From: Pontederia crassipes
Lineage: Eukaryota; Streptophyta; Magnoliopsida; Commelinales; Pontederiaceae
Reading direction: 5' to 3'
Assembly (NCBI GenBank): GCA_030549335.1
Contig: CM060198.1
Span: 63,343,378-63,407,377 of the forward strand
DNA length: 64,000 bases
Shown here: positions 1 to 12,115 of the stretch, one piece after another
How positions within the stretch are numbered: the stretch's first letter is position 1
How the letters are laid out: each line of letters opens with the position of its first letter
Made by a program: the position numbers and the translations under genes
The notes under the pieces: model-generated
The model's database searches: none
What the model saw: the letters and a program-made list of their open reading frames with translations, nothing else
Told to the model about the DNA's origin: nothing

Positions 1-421
1 GTCCGAAAAATCTTGGCCGATGGTTGGAACGGCTGTAACCGCCGGAAAAGTCCGACGGTTCTAACCGTCGAAAGTTTTCGACGGTCGCAACTGTCGAAAC
101 TTTCGACGGTCATCGCAATCGTCGATCTTTCGACGGTCACACCGTCGTAAAGAATTTTTTTAAAAAAAATTAGCGGTCGGATCCGGTGGCCAAATCCGGC
201 CACCCACGGTCGCCCCCGACAGGATCCGGCTGCTGGGGTCGGATCCGAACACCCACGGCCGGATATGGCCACTGGGGGTTGGATCCGAATGCCCGCGACC
301 GAAGAGAAGGAGAGAGAAAGAGAGAGAGACGCCGGCGGTCGACGCTTGACGTCCGGACATAGGCTCGCCGGCCGGGAGAGGTAGAGGGAGAGAGAGAGAG
401 GAGAGGAGGAAAGAAAATTTG

Positions 422-465
<44 letters not shown>

Positions 466-1188
466 TGGAAAGATGAGAGAAAGCGAGAAAACGAAAAAAA
501 AAACGGGATAACGAAATTTTAATTACCGATGGCTCTGGTCATCGAAAAAGTAAATATTAATTATTTTAAAGTCACCGACGATTGTGACTGTCGAAAAAAT
601 ATTTAGTTATATATAATATTTATTTTTTATTTTACCGACGGTTTAAACAGTCAGTAATTATTACCGACGGTCGAAACCGTCGGTAATTGAACTCCTCATA
701 CTATATTTATTATACATTTACCGACGGTTCCGACCGTCGGAAATTACGGCGGATGGATATCCGTCGAAAATATCGACGTTCCTAATCATCGAAAAATTAA
801 ATAATAATATAATAAATTACATAATTTAATTTTTTTATTTCCAACGGTCGTAACCGTCGAAAAATTCGTCGAAAATTGTGACGAATGAATATCCGTCGAA
901 AATATCGACGTTCCTAATCGTCGAAAAATTAAATAATAGTATAATAAATTATATAATTTATTTTTTTCATTTTCGACGGTCGTAACCATCGGAAAATCCG
1001 TCGAAAATATCGACATTCCTAATCGTCAAAAAATAAAATAATAATATAATAAATTACATAATTTATTATTTTCATTTCCGACGGTCGTAACCGTCGAAAA
1101 ATCTGTCGCAAACACTTCCGTCGTAAATTGCGATGGATTTTTATCCGTCGGAAATTGTTTGTCGAAAAATGATAATTTTCTTGTAGTG
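1..1188. mobile_element. CACTA (En/Spm-type) transposon, one terminal region, truncated by window edge
   Basis: The right end reads TTTTCTTGTAGTG (1176-1188), the reverse complement of the CACTACAAGAAAA terminal inverted repeat typical of plant CACTA transposons. The preceding 1.1 kb is packed with short copies of CGACGGT and ACCGTCG in both orientations, often as ACGGT-N-ACCGT palindromes. Such subterminal repeat arrays are where En/Spm transposases are known to bind. No transposase coding is visible here. The other end and the left 3-bp target duplication lie outside the window, so full length and autonomy cannot be judged. Confidence 0.85.
424..463. repeat. (TA)n microsatellite inside the CACTA end
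   Basis: An uninterrupted TA dinucleotide run of about 40 bases, preceded by GA-rich sequence. Confidence 0.95.
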
Positions 1189-2637
1189 GTTGAGTAAAAG
1201 GCCATGGGTAAATCGATGAGAATATAAATCGAGTTTTATATTTGTACTACCATTTTCCTTTTAAGGGTACTATCGTCATATTTTTATTAATCACTAGACG
1301 ATTCATAATGAATAATTGATTAATTAATTGGATTTTTTTATTCATCATTCATCATGAACCGAAAAGAGTACGATGATGTTACCTCTTAAAAGAAGTAGTC
1401 CAATCATTTTCTTCCATGAATGAAATTACAAATTGTGATAATAAAAAATATTGTTAAAATTTGATGTGCTAATCAATTTTTCTCTATAACTTTAACCATT
1501 ACGAAAATATGATTTTATGTTCCGAGTCAATTAACTTCTTATTTTAGGACTTTTCTTTTATGTTCCTTTAAATTAATTAAATACTCCTTATACTAGCTAC
1601 TATATATCTTAGTTGTAAACTAACATATGAAGTTATAAGTAATTTTGATTATAGAAGGTTTTGAGTGATAAATTCAAATAAGTGTCACTTCAAAACACTA
1701 TTGTCACTTCAAAATATACTATTATCACTTCATTGTTAGAGTGCTAAAAGTGCTGGACACTTTTATTCTTGTGAGATAAAATGAAGTAATAAGAATGTAT
1801 TTTGAAGTGACAATAGTGGTGCACATTTAAATATTGTTAGTAATTATGAATTGTTTACACATGGAGGTGTTCACAATGTCATTTGTCCACGAAAATGAGC
1901 AAACTACGATGTAATTAATATCTCTCTCATCCAAAGTTTTCAAACTTTAAAAATCTATACAAACTCTTTGTGTCTAATAAATTCAAAATGTAAACTTATA
2001 AATTCTACGTACAATTTTATAAAATATAAAAATATTTCACAACATAAGATTTTTTTTAATATGAATGAACAAAATTAAGTTTGGGACCAGTCACCCCGCC
2101 CTAGACTCAATTTAGGTTTAGCTGGGTGCTTCAATATTTGAATTTGATTTAAAATTGGTACCCATCTAGTTCAAACTAAGTCATCCCAAATTGATCGATA
2201 TTAAATTGGGAGGATCTATTTGTGTTGATTTAACTAGAAAATATTTTCAATGAGTTAATAAAAATTATAAATAATTTGAGACCCTTATTTTATTATTTAT
2301 ACCTAATAAGATCATTTCATATATCATATATTTTAAGAAACTATACTATATATAATGTATAAATAATACATACTTAATATCCTACAGTATATAATAGTAA
2401 TATAAATATGTATGAAATAAAGCATAATTCACTTTTCTTCCAATTGAATTCTCAAAATTTAATCGAATCATAATTAATAAAATTATCGAATCTACTTCCA
2501 AATTCGAGTTTGAATCGACTTCACTCAATTTTATAATATTCTAGAGTCTTAAACTCACAAGACTTGAGGTGTTACTTAAGAATTTGAAAACCATGGTATC
2601 ATTCTATGAAATGGTACTCTAAAGAGACACACACAGA

Positions 2638-2697
<60 letters not shown>

Positions 2698-2944
2698 GCA
2701 TTGTGCATCTATTGGAAAGATTTTTTTTTTCAATTATCACATAAATCTCAGAAGGTACACCGATATCATGAAGCTGGGTTAATTTTATATTGGTCTCGGA
2801 TTACGTATCTGACTATAAGGAATCAAACTCCAGTGAGATATGTTTCCATATACAAAAGTTAAATGTACAGTCTTCTTAAATAATGATGAGTTGTTTATCG
2901 GTGCCAACTCCATTGGTGCACAACGATAAAGAAATTGGACCATT
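1189..2944. other. AT-rich spacer, no gene seen
   Basis: AT-rich sequence with stops in all frames. I see no coding homology and no clear transposon ends. It contains a long AT microsatellite listed separately. Confidence 0.7.
2641..2695. repeat. (AT)n microsatellite
   Basis: Uninterrupted AT dinucleotide run of about 55 bases, following an ACACAGAGAC motif. Confidence 0.95.
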
Positions 2945-3057
2945 GTGGAGCGTTAAAATTTTACTTTCTTTCTTAACTAGTAGTACTTTTTTCGAATCCT
3001 GAAATATCTAATGGTACTCCTTTGGTCTGTCCTTTGACTCCAAGGTTACTTTTTTTC

Positions 3058-3200
3058 AACCAATCAAAATATACTGATTACAAAAGTTGCCTTGATATTT
3101 TTATAATTAGTGGAATGAATAATACATTAATCGTGGACTCATTAATAATACAGGTCGATCAATCCATGCACTAAATAGTGCTGATTCTTTCACCATTTTC
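3058..3200 (+). repeat. Local duplicate of host DNA, unoccupied copy
   Basis: This stretch (CAACCAATCAAAATATACTG through GTGCTGATTCTTTCACC) is a diverged copy of 3558-3632 joined directly to 14492-14571. The second copy is interrupted by the 10.9-kb retroelement, while this one is not. It therefore shows the pre-insertion state. Homology appears to extend upstream: 2955-3057 resembles 3275-3370 (a shared CTTTGGNNTGTCCTTTG-like stretch). Confidence 0.75.
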
Positions 3201-3632
3201 TTTTTGAAAAAAATCTGGATCGTGCATATATGTCCAAAGTTACTAAAATAATACAACTCATTCGACCAACGTTGTCCAAAATTTACTTTTCTTCCTCAAT
3301 AGATAAAAATTTTGGCGAGCTCGGAATATCAACTATTCCTTTGGATTTGTCCTTTGTCTCAAAGGTTGTTGTTTTTTTTTTTTTTTTGTATACCCACTCA
3401 ACACTTCAGATATTCAGAACTATTAGCATTAGCATCTGACACAGAACTATTAGCATCTGACAGAAAATAATATTCCCGTAATGATTTCAAGTATCGAATC
3501 TCTCACATAATACTACTATCAATTGCACTAACCCAACTTGGTTAAATTTCTTTCTTTCAACCAATCGAATGTACTGATAGAAAGAAAAAGTTGCCTCGAT
3601 AGTTTTATTAGTAGGAATGAATGAACAATAAT
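3201..3632. other. Spacer and interrupted duplicate copy, no gene
   Basis: Noncoding host DNA with a T-tract at 3372-3387. From about 3558 it matches 3058 onward. The last five bases (3628-3632, ATAAT) are the left target-site duplication of the adjoining insertion. Confidence 0.7.
3628..3632. repeat. Left 5-bp target-site duplication ATAAT
   Basis: ATAAT directly precedes the first LTR base (TGTAACAACC). The same five bases directly follow the outermost LTR at 14492-14496. Five-bp duplications are normal for Ty3/gypsy integrases. Confidence 0.75.
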
Positions 3633-6002
3633 TGTAACAACCAACAAAAAGATAAAAAAAAAAGAAAAGAAAACAAATCGTGATGGGTGGCCGAGCAAAG
3701 CACATGGGAAATTAAAAATCAAATCCCACTCAAAGTTTGAAAGGAAAGAAAAATTAAATCTAATCTCTTCAAATTTAATTTTGAGAAGAAGATTAGATTA
3801 AAATAAAAATCTTATCAGATATATATATATATATATATATGTATATGAGAGGTATTCACGAGAGAATTGAGGGAGATAAAAATCAATTGGCCATTAAATT
3901 TCTTGTTCCAGCAATCTCACGAATCCTTTCCGGTTTTCCTTCGTTCCCCTCCTACGCGATTCGAAGTAGGGAGATTTCTGCGCAAGGACAGAATTCGAGA
4001 GGAGGAACAGCAAGAGAACCGAGAGGGAACAAGGGGCGGATTCGAACGGATTTTTAACGAATCAAGGGTAGGATCCATCGTGACCAGGTGGGTGAATCGA
4101 AATCATCTTGCATGACCTCTGAATTATCCTAATTCATGCCCTCATAGTTATGAAAAGAAAAGAATATGAATATGATTCAAGTTATTATTTTTAATTGTTT
4201 GATTTCTTGAATTCTTTGATTTGTTGATTGTTACATGCATAGTTATTTCTGTTTGTTGTATTTCGGTATTATTGATTGCTAAGATGTCAGATTTAGAGGG
4301 GATTCGGTTCTCGGTTTTATAACGCAATTACGGCCGAAAAATTTGTTTGGCCGCAATTGTCTTACGGTCGAAGAAAAAAAAAATGGAGAGAGAAAGAAGT
4401 GATGGATTGGCCGTAAAAAGAAGAGAGAGAATAGAGTTTCGGCCGTAAAAGAAGAGAGAGAAGAGAAGTTTGGCCGTAAAAAGGAATAGAGAGAGAATAG
4501 AGTTTCGGCCGTAAAAGAAGAGAGAGAAGAGAAGTTTGGCCGTAAAAAGGAATAGAGAGAGAATAGAGTTTCGGCCGTAAAAGAAGAGAGAGAAGAAAAA
4601 TGTTTGGCCGTAAAAATGGTTTGGCCGTAAAGAGGTAGAGGATTTCGGCCGTAAAGGAGAAAAAAAAATATGGAGATGAGTTTTACGGCCGAGAAGTTGA
4701 GAGAGAATATAATTTCGGCCGTAAAAAGAATAGAGAGAAAAGAAGAGAGAGATAAGGGAAATAGGTTGTTACGGCCGAAGAGTTAGATTTCGGCCGTAAC
4801 GAGATAGACCGTAACGGATGGGCGTAACGAAATAGGCCGTAACGGATAAGCGTAACAGGTGATGGCCGTAACGAAATAAGAGTTGAATTATTACGGCCGA
4901 AGTAGAAAAGAAAATAGGATTTTTACGGCCGTAACGTAATAAAGGTTAATTTTTTCGGCCGAAAAATGAAAGGACTCTCGGGCGTAAAATCCAAAGAATT
5001 AGGGTTTTACAGCCGTAAAGTGAAGGAGATTCTTTGGGCATAAAATCCAACAAAATTTACCTATTAATCTCTCTTTATTTTTATATGAATATTATTGATT
5101 TCTTTATAATTCCAACATGAACTCTTTGTCTTGATTTACCTCATACCGATCATATCTCCTTCATCACATGATACAAAGAATGAAAAGATAATAAAGTGAT
5201 TAATAAGTTCAGATGAAAGATTAATGATGGGTTGCCAGTCCAAGCCAAGTGCATCAAGATAAGGGTCGCTCCCTTGGTCATGGTTTGATCACCCATTGAC
5301 CCGCACAAGGCCGTATCGTTTGCTGGGCATACCCCAAGAATTAAAGGCACCTCAAAGTCACCCTGATTGTTAATTAATAATCAAGATCGACAAGCATGTT
5401 CAAGTTCAAGTTTAAGTTCAAGTCAAGTCAAGTATTTCATGATTCCAAGTTTACTATGTACTATTGATCCTCATGATTCATGATATCGCTGATCTTATCC
5501 TTATTATGATCTATGATACTTATATGTTATCTTTCATGTTCAAGTTAAGCCTGATTAATTATCGCTGATTATTATATTCATGTTATGCATTGTATATTAT
5601 GTGGTTCTCCACTAGGCTGTAAAGCTTACGGGAGGACCTCCTCCCCTGTGTCTGATTTCCACAGGACCAGGTCAGTAACGTGGTGGAGTAGGCGTGTGGT
5701 GATGAGGCTCTGGCGATAGGACAGCACATGAACCATAGGGCTTTTTGAGTGTTATTTAGTTTTCATTTACCTTCCGCAATTTAAATTCGTGATGTAGAAC
5801 TCAGTTTATTTCTTAGTAATGACATAGTCACTTTTAGACTTCCGCAATTAAAGTTATAATTTATCTTTATTTCTTTTCTTCCGCTGACATGTCTCGGTTC
5901 TTGACTGAGATATGGTCAATATGATGGTCAAAGTCATAGCATGCCGTAACGTCTCCAGGTTGGTCTTCGCCACGTGGCGAGGGTCGATTTGGGGGCGTTA
6001 CA
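3633..6002 (+). repeat. Extra inverted LTR (plus orientation), 2370 bp
   Basis: Begins TGTAACAACCAAC and ends GGGGGCGTTACA (TG...CA). It is a near-exact inverted copy of 6023-8488 and matches 12116-14491 as well. It shares two base states with 6023-8488 that differ from 12116-14491, and one state with 12116-14491 that differs from 6023-8488. This fits an origin by copying from the 3' LTR. Short open frames inside it recur identically in the other two LTRs and are not genes. Confidence 0.9.
4425..4600 (+). repeat. Tandem ACGGCC minisatellite in LTR, 2 full units
   Basis: Units of about 65 bp containing GGCCGTAAAA plus AGAGAGA tracts repeat in tandem. Two full units plus a partial are present here, against three in the 6023-8488 LTR and two in the 12116-14491 LTR, a sign of slippage between the copies. 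Confidence 0.8.
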
Positions 6003-6022
6003 TTTATGGCATCACCCATAAA
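6003..6022. repeat. Palindromic junction between two head-to-head LTRs
   Basis: The 20 bases are TTTATGG, six bases, then CCATAAA. In the normal 5' LTR context of the same element the LTR end is followed by TTTATGGTATCAGAGCC, the tRNA-Met primer-binding site. Both arms of the junction carry the start of that sequence; the left arm matches TTTATGGTATCA at 11 of 12 bases. Host DNA or a target duplication would be expected here if two separate elements had inserted side by side. Confidence 0.85.
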
Positions 6023-8258
6023 TGTAACGCCCCCAAATCGACCCCCGCCACGTGGCGAAGACCAACCTGGAGACGTTACGGCATGCTATGACTTTGACCA
6101 TCATATTGACCATATCTCAGTCAAGAACCGAGACATGTCAGCGGAAGAAAAGAAATAAAGATAAATTATAACTTTAATTGCGGAAGTCTAAAAGTGACTA
6201 TGTCATTACTAAGAAATAAACTGAGTTCTACATCACGAATTTAAATTGCGGAAGGTAAATGAAAACTAAATAACACTCAAAAAGCCCTATGGTTCATGTG
6301 CTGTCCTATCGCCAGAGCCTCATCACCACACGCCTACTCCACCACGTTACTGACCTGGTCCTGTGGAAATCAGACACAGGGGAGGAGGTCCTCCCGTAAG
6401 CTTTACAGCCTAGTGGGGAACCACATAATATACAATGCATAACATGAATATAATAATCAGCGATAATTAATCAGGCTTAACTTGAACATGAAAGATAACA
6501 TATAAGTATCATAGATCATAATAAGGATAAGATCAGCGATATCATGAATCATGAGGATCAATAGTACATATTAAACTTGGAATCATGAAATACTTGACTT
6601 GACTTGAACTTAAACTTGAACTTGAACATGCTTGTCGATCTTGATTATTAATTAACAATCAGGGTGACTTTGAGGTGCCTTTAATTCTTGGGGTATGCCC
6701 AGCAAACGATACGGCCTTGTGCGGGTCAATGGGTGATCAAACCATGACCAAGGGAGCGACCCTTATCTTGATGCACTTGGCTTGGACTGGCAACCCATCA
6801 TTAATCTTTCATCTGAACTTATTAATCACTTTATTATCTTTTCATTCTTTGTATCATGTGATGAAGGAGATATGATCGGTATGAGGTAAATCAAGACAAA
6901 GAGTTCATGTTGGAATTATAAAGAAATCAATAATATTCATATAAAAATAAAGAGAGATTAATAGGTAAATTTTGTTGGATTTTATGCCCAAAGAATCTCC
7001 TTCACTTTACGGCTGTAAAACCCTAATTCTTTGGATTTTACGCCCGAGAGTCCTTTCATTTTTCGGCCGAAAAAATTAACCTTTATTACGTTACGGCCGT
7101 AAAAATCCTATTTTCTTTTCTACTTCGGCCGTAATAATTCAACTCTTATTTCGTTACGGCCATCACCTGTTACGCTTATCCGTTACGGCCTATTTCGTTA
7201 CGCCCATCCGTTACGGCCTATCCCGTTACGGCCGAAATCTAACTCTTCGGCCGTAACAACCTATTTCCCTTATCTCTCTCTTCTTTTCTCTCTCTTCTTT
7301 TCTCTCTATTCTTTTTACGGCCGAAATTATATTCTCTCTCAACTTCTCGGCCGTAAAACTCATCTCCATATTTTTTTTTCTCCTTTACGGCCGAAATCCT
7401 CTACCTCTTTACGGCCAAACCATTTTTACGGCCAAACATTTTTCTTCTCTCTCTTCTTTTACGGCCGAAACTCTATTCTCTCTCTATTCCTTTTTACGGC
7501 CAAACTTCTCTTCTCTCTCTTCTTTTACGGCCGAAACTCTATTCTCTCTCTATTCCTTTTTACGGCCAAACTTCTCTTCTCTCTCTTCTTTTACGGCCGA
7601 AACTCTATTCTCTCTCTATTCCTTTTTACGGCCAAACTTCTCTTCTCTCTCTTCTTTTACGGCCGAAACTCTATTCTCTCTCTTCTTTTTACGGCCAATC
7701 CATCACTTCTTTCTCTCTCCATTTTTTTTTTCTTCGACCGTAAGACAATTGCGGCCAAACAAATTTTTCGGCCGTAATTGCGTTATAAAACCGAGAACCG
7801 AATCCCCTCTAAATCTGACATCTTAGCAATCAATAATACCGAAATACAACAAACAGAAATAACTATGCATGTAACAATCAACAAATCAAAGAATTCAAGA
7901 AATCAAACAATTAAAAATAATAACTTGAATCATATTCATATTCTTTTCTTTTCATAACTATGAGGGCATGAATTAGGATAATTCAGAGGTCATGCAAGAT
8001 GATTTCGATTCACCCACCTGGTCACGATGGATCCTACCCTTGATTCGTTAAAAATCCGTTCGAATCCGCCCCTTGTTCCCTCTCGGTTCTCTTGCTGTTC
8101 CTCCTCTCGAATTCTGTCCTTGCGCAGAAATCTCCCTACTTCGAATCGCGTAGGAGGGGAACGAAGGAAAACCGGAAAGGATTCGTGAGATTGCTGGAAC
8201 AAGAAATTTAATGGCCAATTGATTTTTATCTCCCTCAATTCTCTCGTGAATACCTCTC

Positions 8259-8304
<46 letters not shown>

Positions 8305-8488
8305 GATAAGATTTTTATTTTAATCTAATCTTCTTCTCAAAATTAAATTTGAAGAGATTAGATTTAATTTTTCTTTCCTTTCAAACTTTGAGTGGGATTT
8401 GATTTTTAATTTCCCATGTGCTTTGCTCGGCCACCCATCACGATTTGTTTTCTTTTCTTTTTTTTTTATCTTTTTGTTGGTTGTTACA
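6023..8488 (-). repeat. 3' LTR of the chromovirus element, 2466 bp
   Basis: On the minus strand it runs TGTAACAACC... to ...GGGGGCGTTACA. It lies directly downstream of the pol tail motif at 8489-8520. It carries three full ACGGCC minisatellite units and an AT microsatellite (about 8265-8302) near its U3 start. Unusually, its U5 end is followed by primer-binding-site sequence rather than by host DNA. Confidence 0.9.
7455..7695 (-). repeat. Tandem ACGGCC minisatellite in LTR, 3 full units
   Basis: The same unit of about 65 bp as in the other LTRs (TTTTACGGCCGAAACTCT plus TCTCTC tracts), here three full copies and a partial. Confidence 0.8.
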
Positions 8489-8489
8489 T

Positions 8490-8705
8490 TCTTACCCCCT
8501 TAAAAGAAAATTCGTCCTCGAATTTTGCACTAAGTAGATGGCTTACCGAAAAGATGAGAGAATTCTTGGCGCATTTCCGATTCAAGTTCCTATGTCGCAT
8601 CATCGCCTTTATGGAAATGCCAAGCTACTCTGACCATGGTTACGTCATTGTTCTTCTGGCGTTGCACCTTGCGCTCCACTATGTGCGTTGGATACTCAGC
8701 GAAGG
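8490..8705 (-). pseudogene. Relic of integrase C-terminus with chromodomain-like tail
   Basis: Minus-strand translation gives DLTFAEYPTHIVERKVQ, then NNDVTMVRVAWHFHKGDDAT, a stop where a Trp is expected, and ELESEMRQEFSHLF. This matches the plant chromovirus pattern (DLTFEEYP..I.DRKV...R...V.MVRV.W......EATWE.E..M...YP.LF), which is the CHD-type chromodomain after the integrase core. After it, ATTCGAGGACGAATTTTC and a G-rich tract (AAGGGGGTAAGAA) precede the LTR, the usual end of pol plus polypurine tract. Not functional. Confidence 0.8.
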
Positions 8706-8869
8706 TCAGGTCTACGAATTCTTAACGTCATGCATCATCATCTAATAGGATTTCTGATGCTCTACTTTTTTTTTCTCCACATTGACATGCTGGGTACTTG
8801 GGACTTATTTTCGTATCTCCATGTTTCATGTCATAACTATTTATTCATCCATATACATTCGTGTCCTTC

Positions 8870-9015
8870 CCGAATGGATCGCAACCCAGGCTTATGATTA
8901 TATCCTTATACTTCTTTGTACTTTTTAAATGGATCGTAACCCAGGCTTATAATATTCATCACATACTTCCTATAAGACTTATTCCTAAATGGACCGCAAC
9001 CCAGGCTTATGTTAT
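8870..9015. repeat. Three short repeats (GGAYCGYAACCCAGGCTTAT)
   Basis: The motif occurs near 8876, 8932 and 8990, a period of about 57-60 bp, within the decayed internal region. Origin unknown; it may be an amplified piece of old pol sequence. Confidence 0.7.
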
Positions 9016-9129
9016 TCACATATTATTGCTCTCTTTAGGACTTTATAATTTGGTTTCCACATGCTTTGTTCCTCCAATATTTTATACGCAGCCTAGTAAG
9101 CATCGCTTGTGTCTGAGTGTATGTACGAC

Positions 9130-9645
9130 CGAGTTCATTTTTACCAAAATGATGCTTCATGGAGAACTCAGAATCTTTCTAACTTCATGTCATCTTCATT
9201 GTCACATATTAACGTACTACTGAAAGAAAGCATACCTAAGACTCTTTAGATCGATGAACACTTCAATCTTTTCTACATAAATATAAGCATAGTTTGAACA
9301 TAATGTTCATGAGAACTTAAAGGTTTGAGGGGTGTTCTTAGTCCAATGACATTGCTCAATTTATATTGATCATTCATTGCCAGGAAAATTACCTTCATTA
9401 CATCTTCTTCAGCAACTCGAAACTCCTGGTGCTCATTCCATAGGTCGATCTTGAGAACACTTAGTCTTAAATAGGTCATCTTTGCATGGTAACAGACACT
9501 TATATCTTGATAGTTGTTTTATTTAACAACTTGTTAATATAGCTCTAGATTCATAGAGTCATCATTCTTCTTTATAAAAGAAGTGGAACATCTAGAAATG
9601 AGTCCCTGGGTCTTATGAACCTTTTGTCTTAAAGTTATTTTCATA
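9130..9645 (-). pseudogene. Relic of reverse transcriptase, RNase H and integrase zinc region
   Basis: On the minus strand, in order: FIKKNDDSMNLELY (compare FVKKKDGSMRLCIDY of chromovirus RT), then KIDLWNEHQEFRVAEEDVMK (compare KIDLRSGYHQLRV.EEDVPK), then VFIDLKSLRYAFFQ (compare VFTDHKSLKYIFTQ of RNase H), then VLHEASFW plus a Y..H pattern like the integrase HHCC region. The YxDD part of RT and most of RNase H are deleted, and there are several stops and frameshifts. The domain order confirms a minus-strand Ty3/gypsy pol. Confidence 0.75.
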
Positions 9646-12097
9646 GGGTCATCGTCCTTATCGGGTGACCTATGCCATGTAAGAATCAATAGGATCACTA
9701 AGAACATTGTTCATCATCGTAGATAATGGCATCATCATATGATTCGATAAAATTGGTGATGCAATCATGCCAATCATCATCTTTATAAGGTCAATTTAGA
9801 TCAATAACTTTCACGATGACCTATGTTTGATGTGACCATACTCTAAACATCATCATAATCATTTAGCTTTTTGAGTGGAAGACATAACTTATTTGACTAC
9901 ATTGATTTGGTTCTTGCAATGTCATTTCATATAATTCCATAGGAGGCTAGTGATTATATATGACCATAATAAATCCTTTTCTTGAGTATCTTGAAGCACT
10001 CTGAATCAATGTTAAGGTCAAACAATATCTACGCTGAGGGGTCGCTACATAGTATGTTCTAATTCAGAATTATCAGAACAATTTATGTGCACTACATAAG
10101 TCCTTAGTCAAACATCATGAATGCAGGTTGACACATGGAATGAATTCAAACAATAAGACAAGAAAACAAAACAATCAACAAAACAGAAGACAAGCAATCA
10201 TTCTTCTTCTTCGTGCATCATTTCATGATCCTTTGCATTAATGATATCTTGTAGTACATGTGAGAGGGTCGGGAAAACTTTAAAGTTGGAAAGGAGAACT
10301 AATCCATTTATAAGACTTATGATCAAATCATAAGTGGTCCACTTGATCAAGACAAAATCTTAAACATTTTTCATCATACTGACGTAGAGGCATCTTAGAG
10401 AACATTCTATATATCATCTTATATCTTGCATCTTATGGACATTCTATGTATCACCCGATGACTTGCTTAACCCATTATCTAAACATATATATGATTTATT
10501 TTCCCTCTTGAACCATCAACCATGATTATATGATTGAATACCCTATACGTTTTGACATTATTATGAAAACTATAATTATATTAAAACTTGCGTAATCATC
10601 CCTCTCGGGTGCATAACTTGCTTTTCCAGAAATCTTGTAGGGGACTTATAAAATTCCTCATACTTTACCTTAACCATTCCATACTTTCTAAAAATTTTCT
10701 CACTTGGTGTTTTGATCTTTTAATACTTAATGGCTAGAAGCTCATGTGCCTCCTCAAACTTATCTTAGTTAGAATATCTTAAATTTTTTTCAAAATTTCT
10801 TACATCCAATTTAACTCTTTTATGCCTTGCTTATTCTTATATAATTCTGGTATTAACCATATTAGTCTATTTTGAAAATATATATACATTGCGATGTTAG
10901 AGAATTCATTCTTTAATAGTGGCTATATAAAATATACTTCATAATATTAAAATTTCAAATCCACCCTATACTAAACTAAGTTAATTAAATCTAATTATTT
11001 ATTTATTTATCTTTATATATTTATAAGTATACTATGTTGTATGTACATATGCGTATGAATATGCTAGATTTAAATGTTCGATTAACTCAAACAGTCACTT
11101 ACTCATTGAAAATTCCTTCTAACATTTATTCAAGCCAAGGTGACTTCTTAACACTTTAAGCTTCTATATTTGTCCATCCATACCTTATGCATGATTCTTG
11201 GGCAGCTCACTAATACTTAAATTATTGTTTAACTAATCTTACATAACTTGAACATGATTAATCTTTCTAATTCCTATTTCCAATATAAGGTAATCTAATT
11301 AGAAATTCGTATAACTAATTTGATTTATTATTATTATTATTTTTTTGATTAGGACCTTTATCCACATAATAAAGGGATCATATGAAGTCTAAAGCGCAAG
11401 AAGCATTATGGGTCCATACTTATCAACATAAACATATAAGATAATTTATTGAACCCTTATATTGGTAGACCAATGGAACCACATAAGTCATCACCATAAA
11501 TCATAACTTATGCATGCTTGGTTTCACCTCTACTATTTGAAATCATCTCACACCTACGTGTTGTGTGAGTCGAATTCTTTAATTACTCTTATAATTCTCT
11601 CGTTTCTTTCTTAAATCTACATCTCTTTGCAACTGATATGCCTATTCATTTTCCTCTTCATACTGCTGCAGTCAGTAGAAGAAGTCCGTGAATAGAGCAA
11701 TCATGAAAGAGATGAAAAATATGAATTATAAGAAACATAATCATTTCTTATATTTTACCCTTTAAATATCTGTAAGACTCATTCTTCACATGAGTATATT
11801 TATCCACATCCTTATTACATATTCATTTTCACTTTGTTCGTAACCTTTATGAACCTTTTTGTCTAAACACTAATAACATTTAGGTTGATTCCTACCATAC
11901 AGAATAACCTCTTTAGGAATCAACCACTCATATAAAATACATATCAATACATCAATAAACAGTAACTTAGCATAAACATGAGCTTGACTTACAATGCTTT
12001 TCAGTGGAGGGTGTGGCGACTGCTCGGTGATAGCACATGAACCTTTTACCATACTATACTATTCTATACACTAGGACGTCAAGAGAGTCCTAACTTT

Positions 12098-12111
12098 AGG
12101 CTCTGATACCA
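12098..12111 (-). promoter_or_regulatory. Primer-binding site, tRNA-Met type
   Basis: Directly inside the 5' LTR the minus strand reads TTTATGGTATCAGAGCC. TGGTATCAGAGCC complements the 3' end of initiator tRNA-Met, the usual primer for these elements. This fixes the element's orientation. Confidence 0.9.
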
Positions 12112-12115
12112 TAAA

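Larger units (their letters stand above)
8489..12115 (-). mobile_element. Internal region of the chromovirus element, heavily decayed
   Basis: Lies between the two direct LTRs, 3.6 kb, too short for a full gag-pol. Only pol remnants near its 3' end can be recognised (separate entries). I could not identify gag or protease in 9650-12090, which is AT-rich and full of stops. Decay this heavy beside nearly identical LTRs suggests a non-autonomous lineage (LARD-like) that moved using proteins made by relatives. Confidence 0.75.

Noticed and set aside
4425-7695. Regular tandem repeats that might suggest a CRISPR array
   Set aside because: Units are adjacent with no unique spacers, lie in LTRs, and the genome is a plant's.
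3633-8488. The palindrome as a purely artificial assembly join
   Set aside because: Cannot be excluded without reads, but the arms differ at several sites and in repeat number, which an exact artefact would not show.
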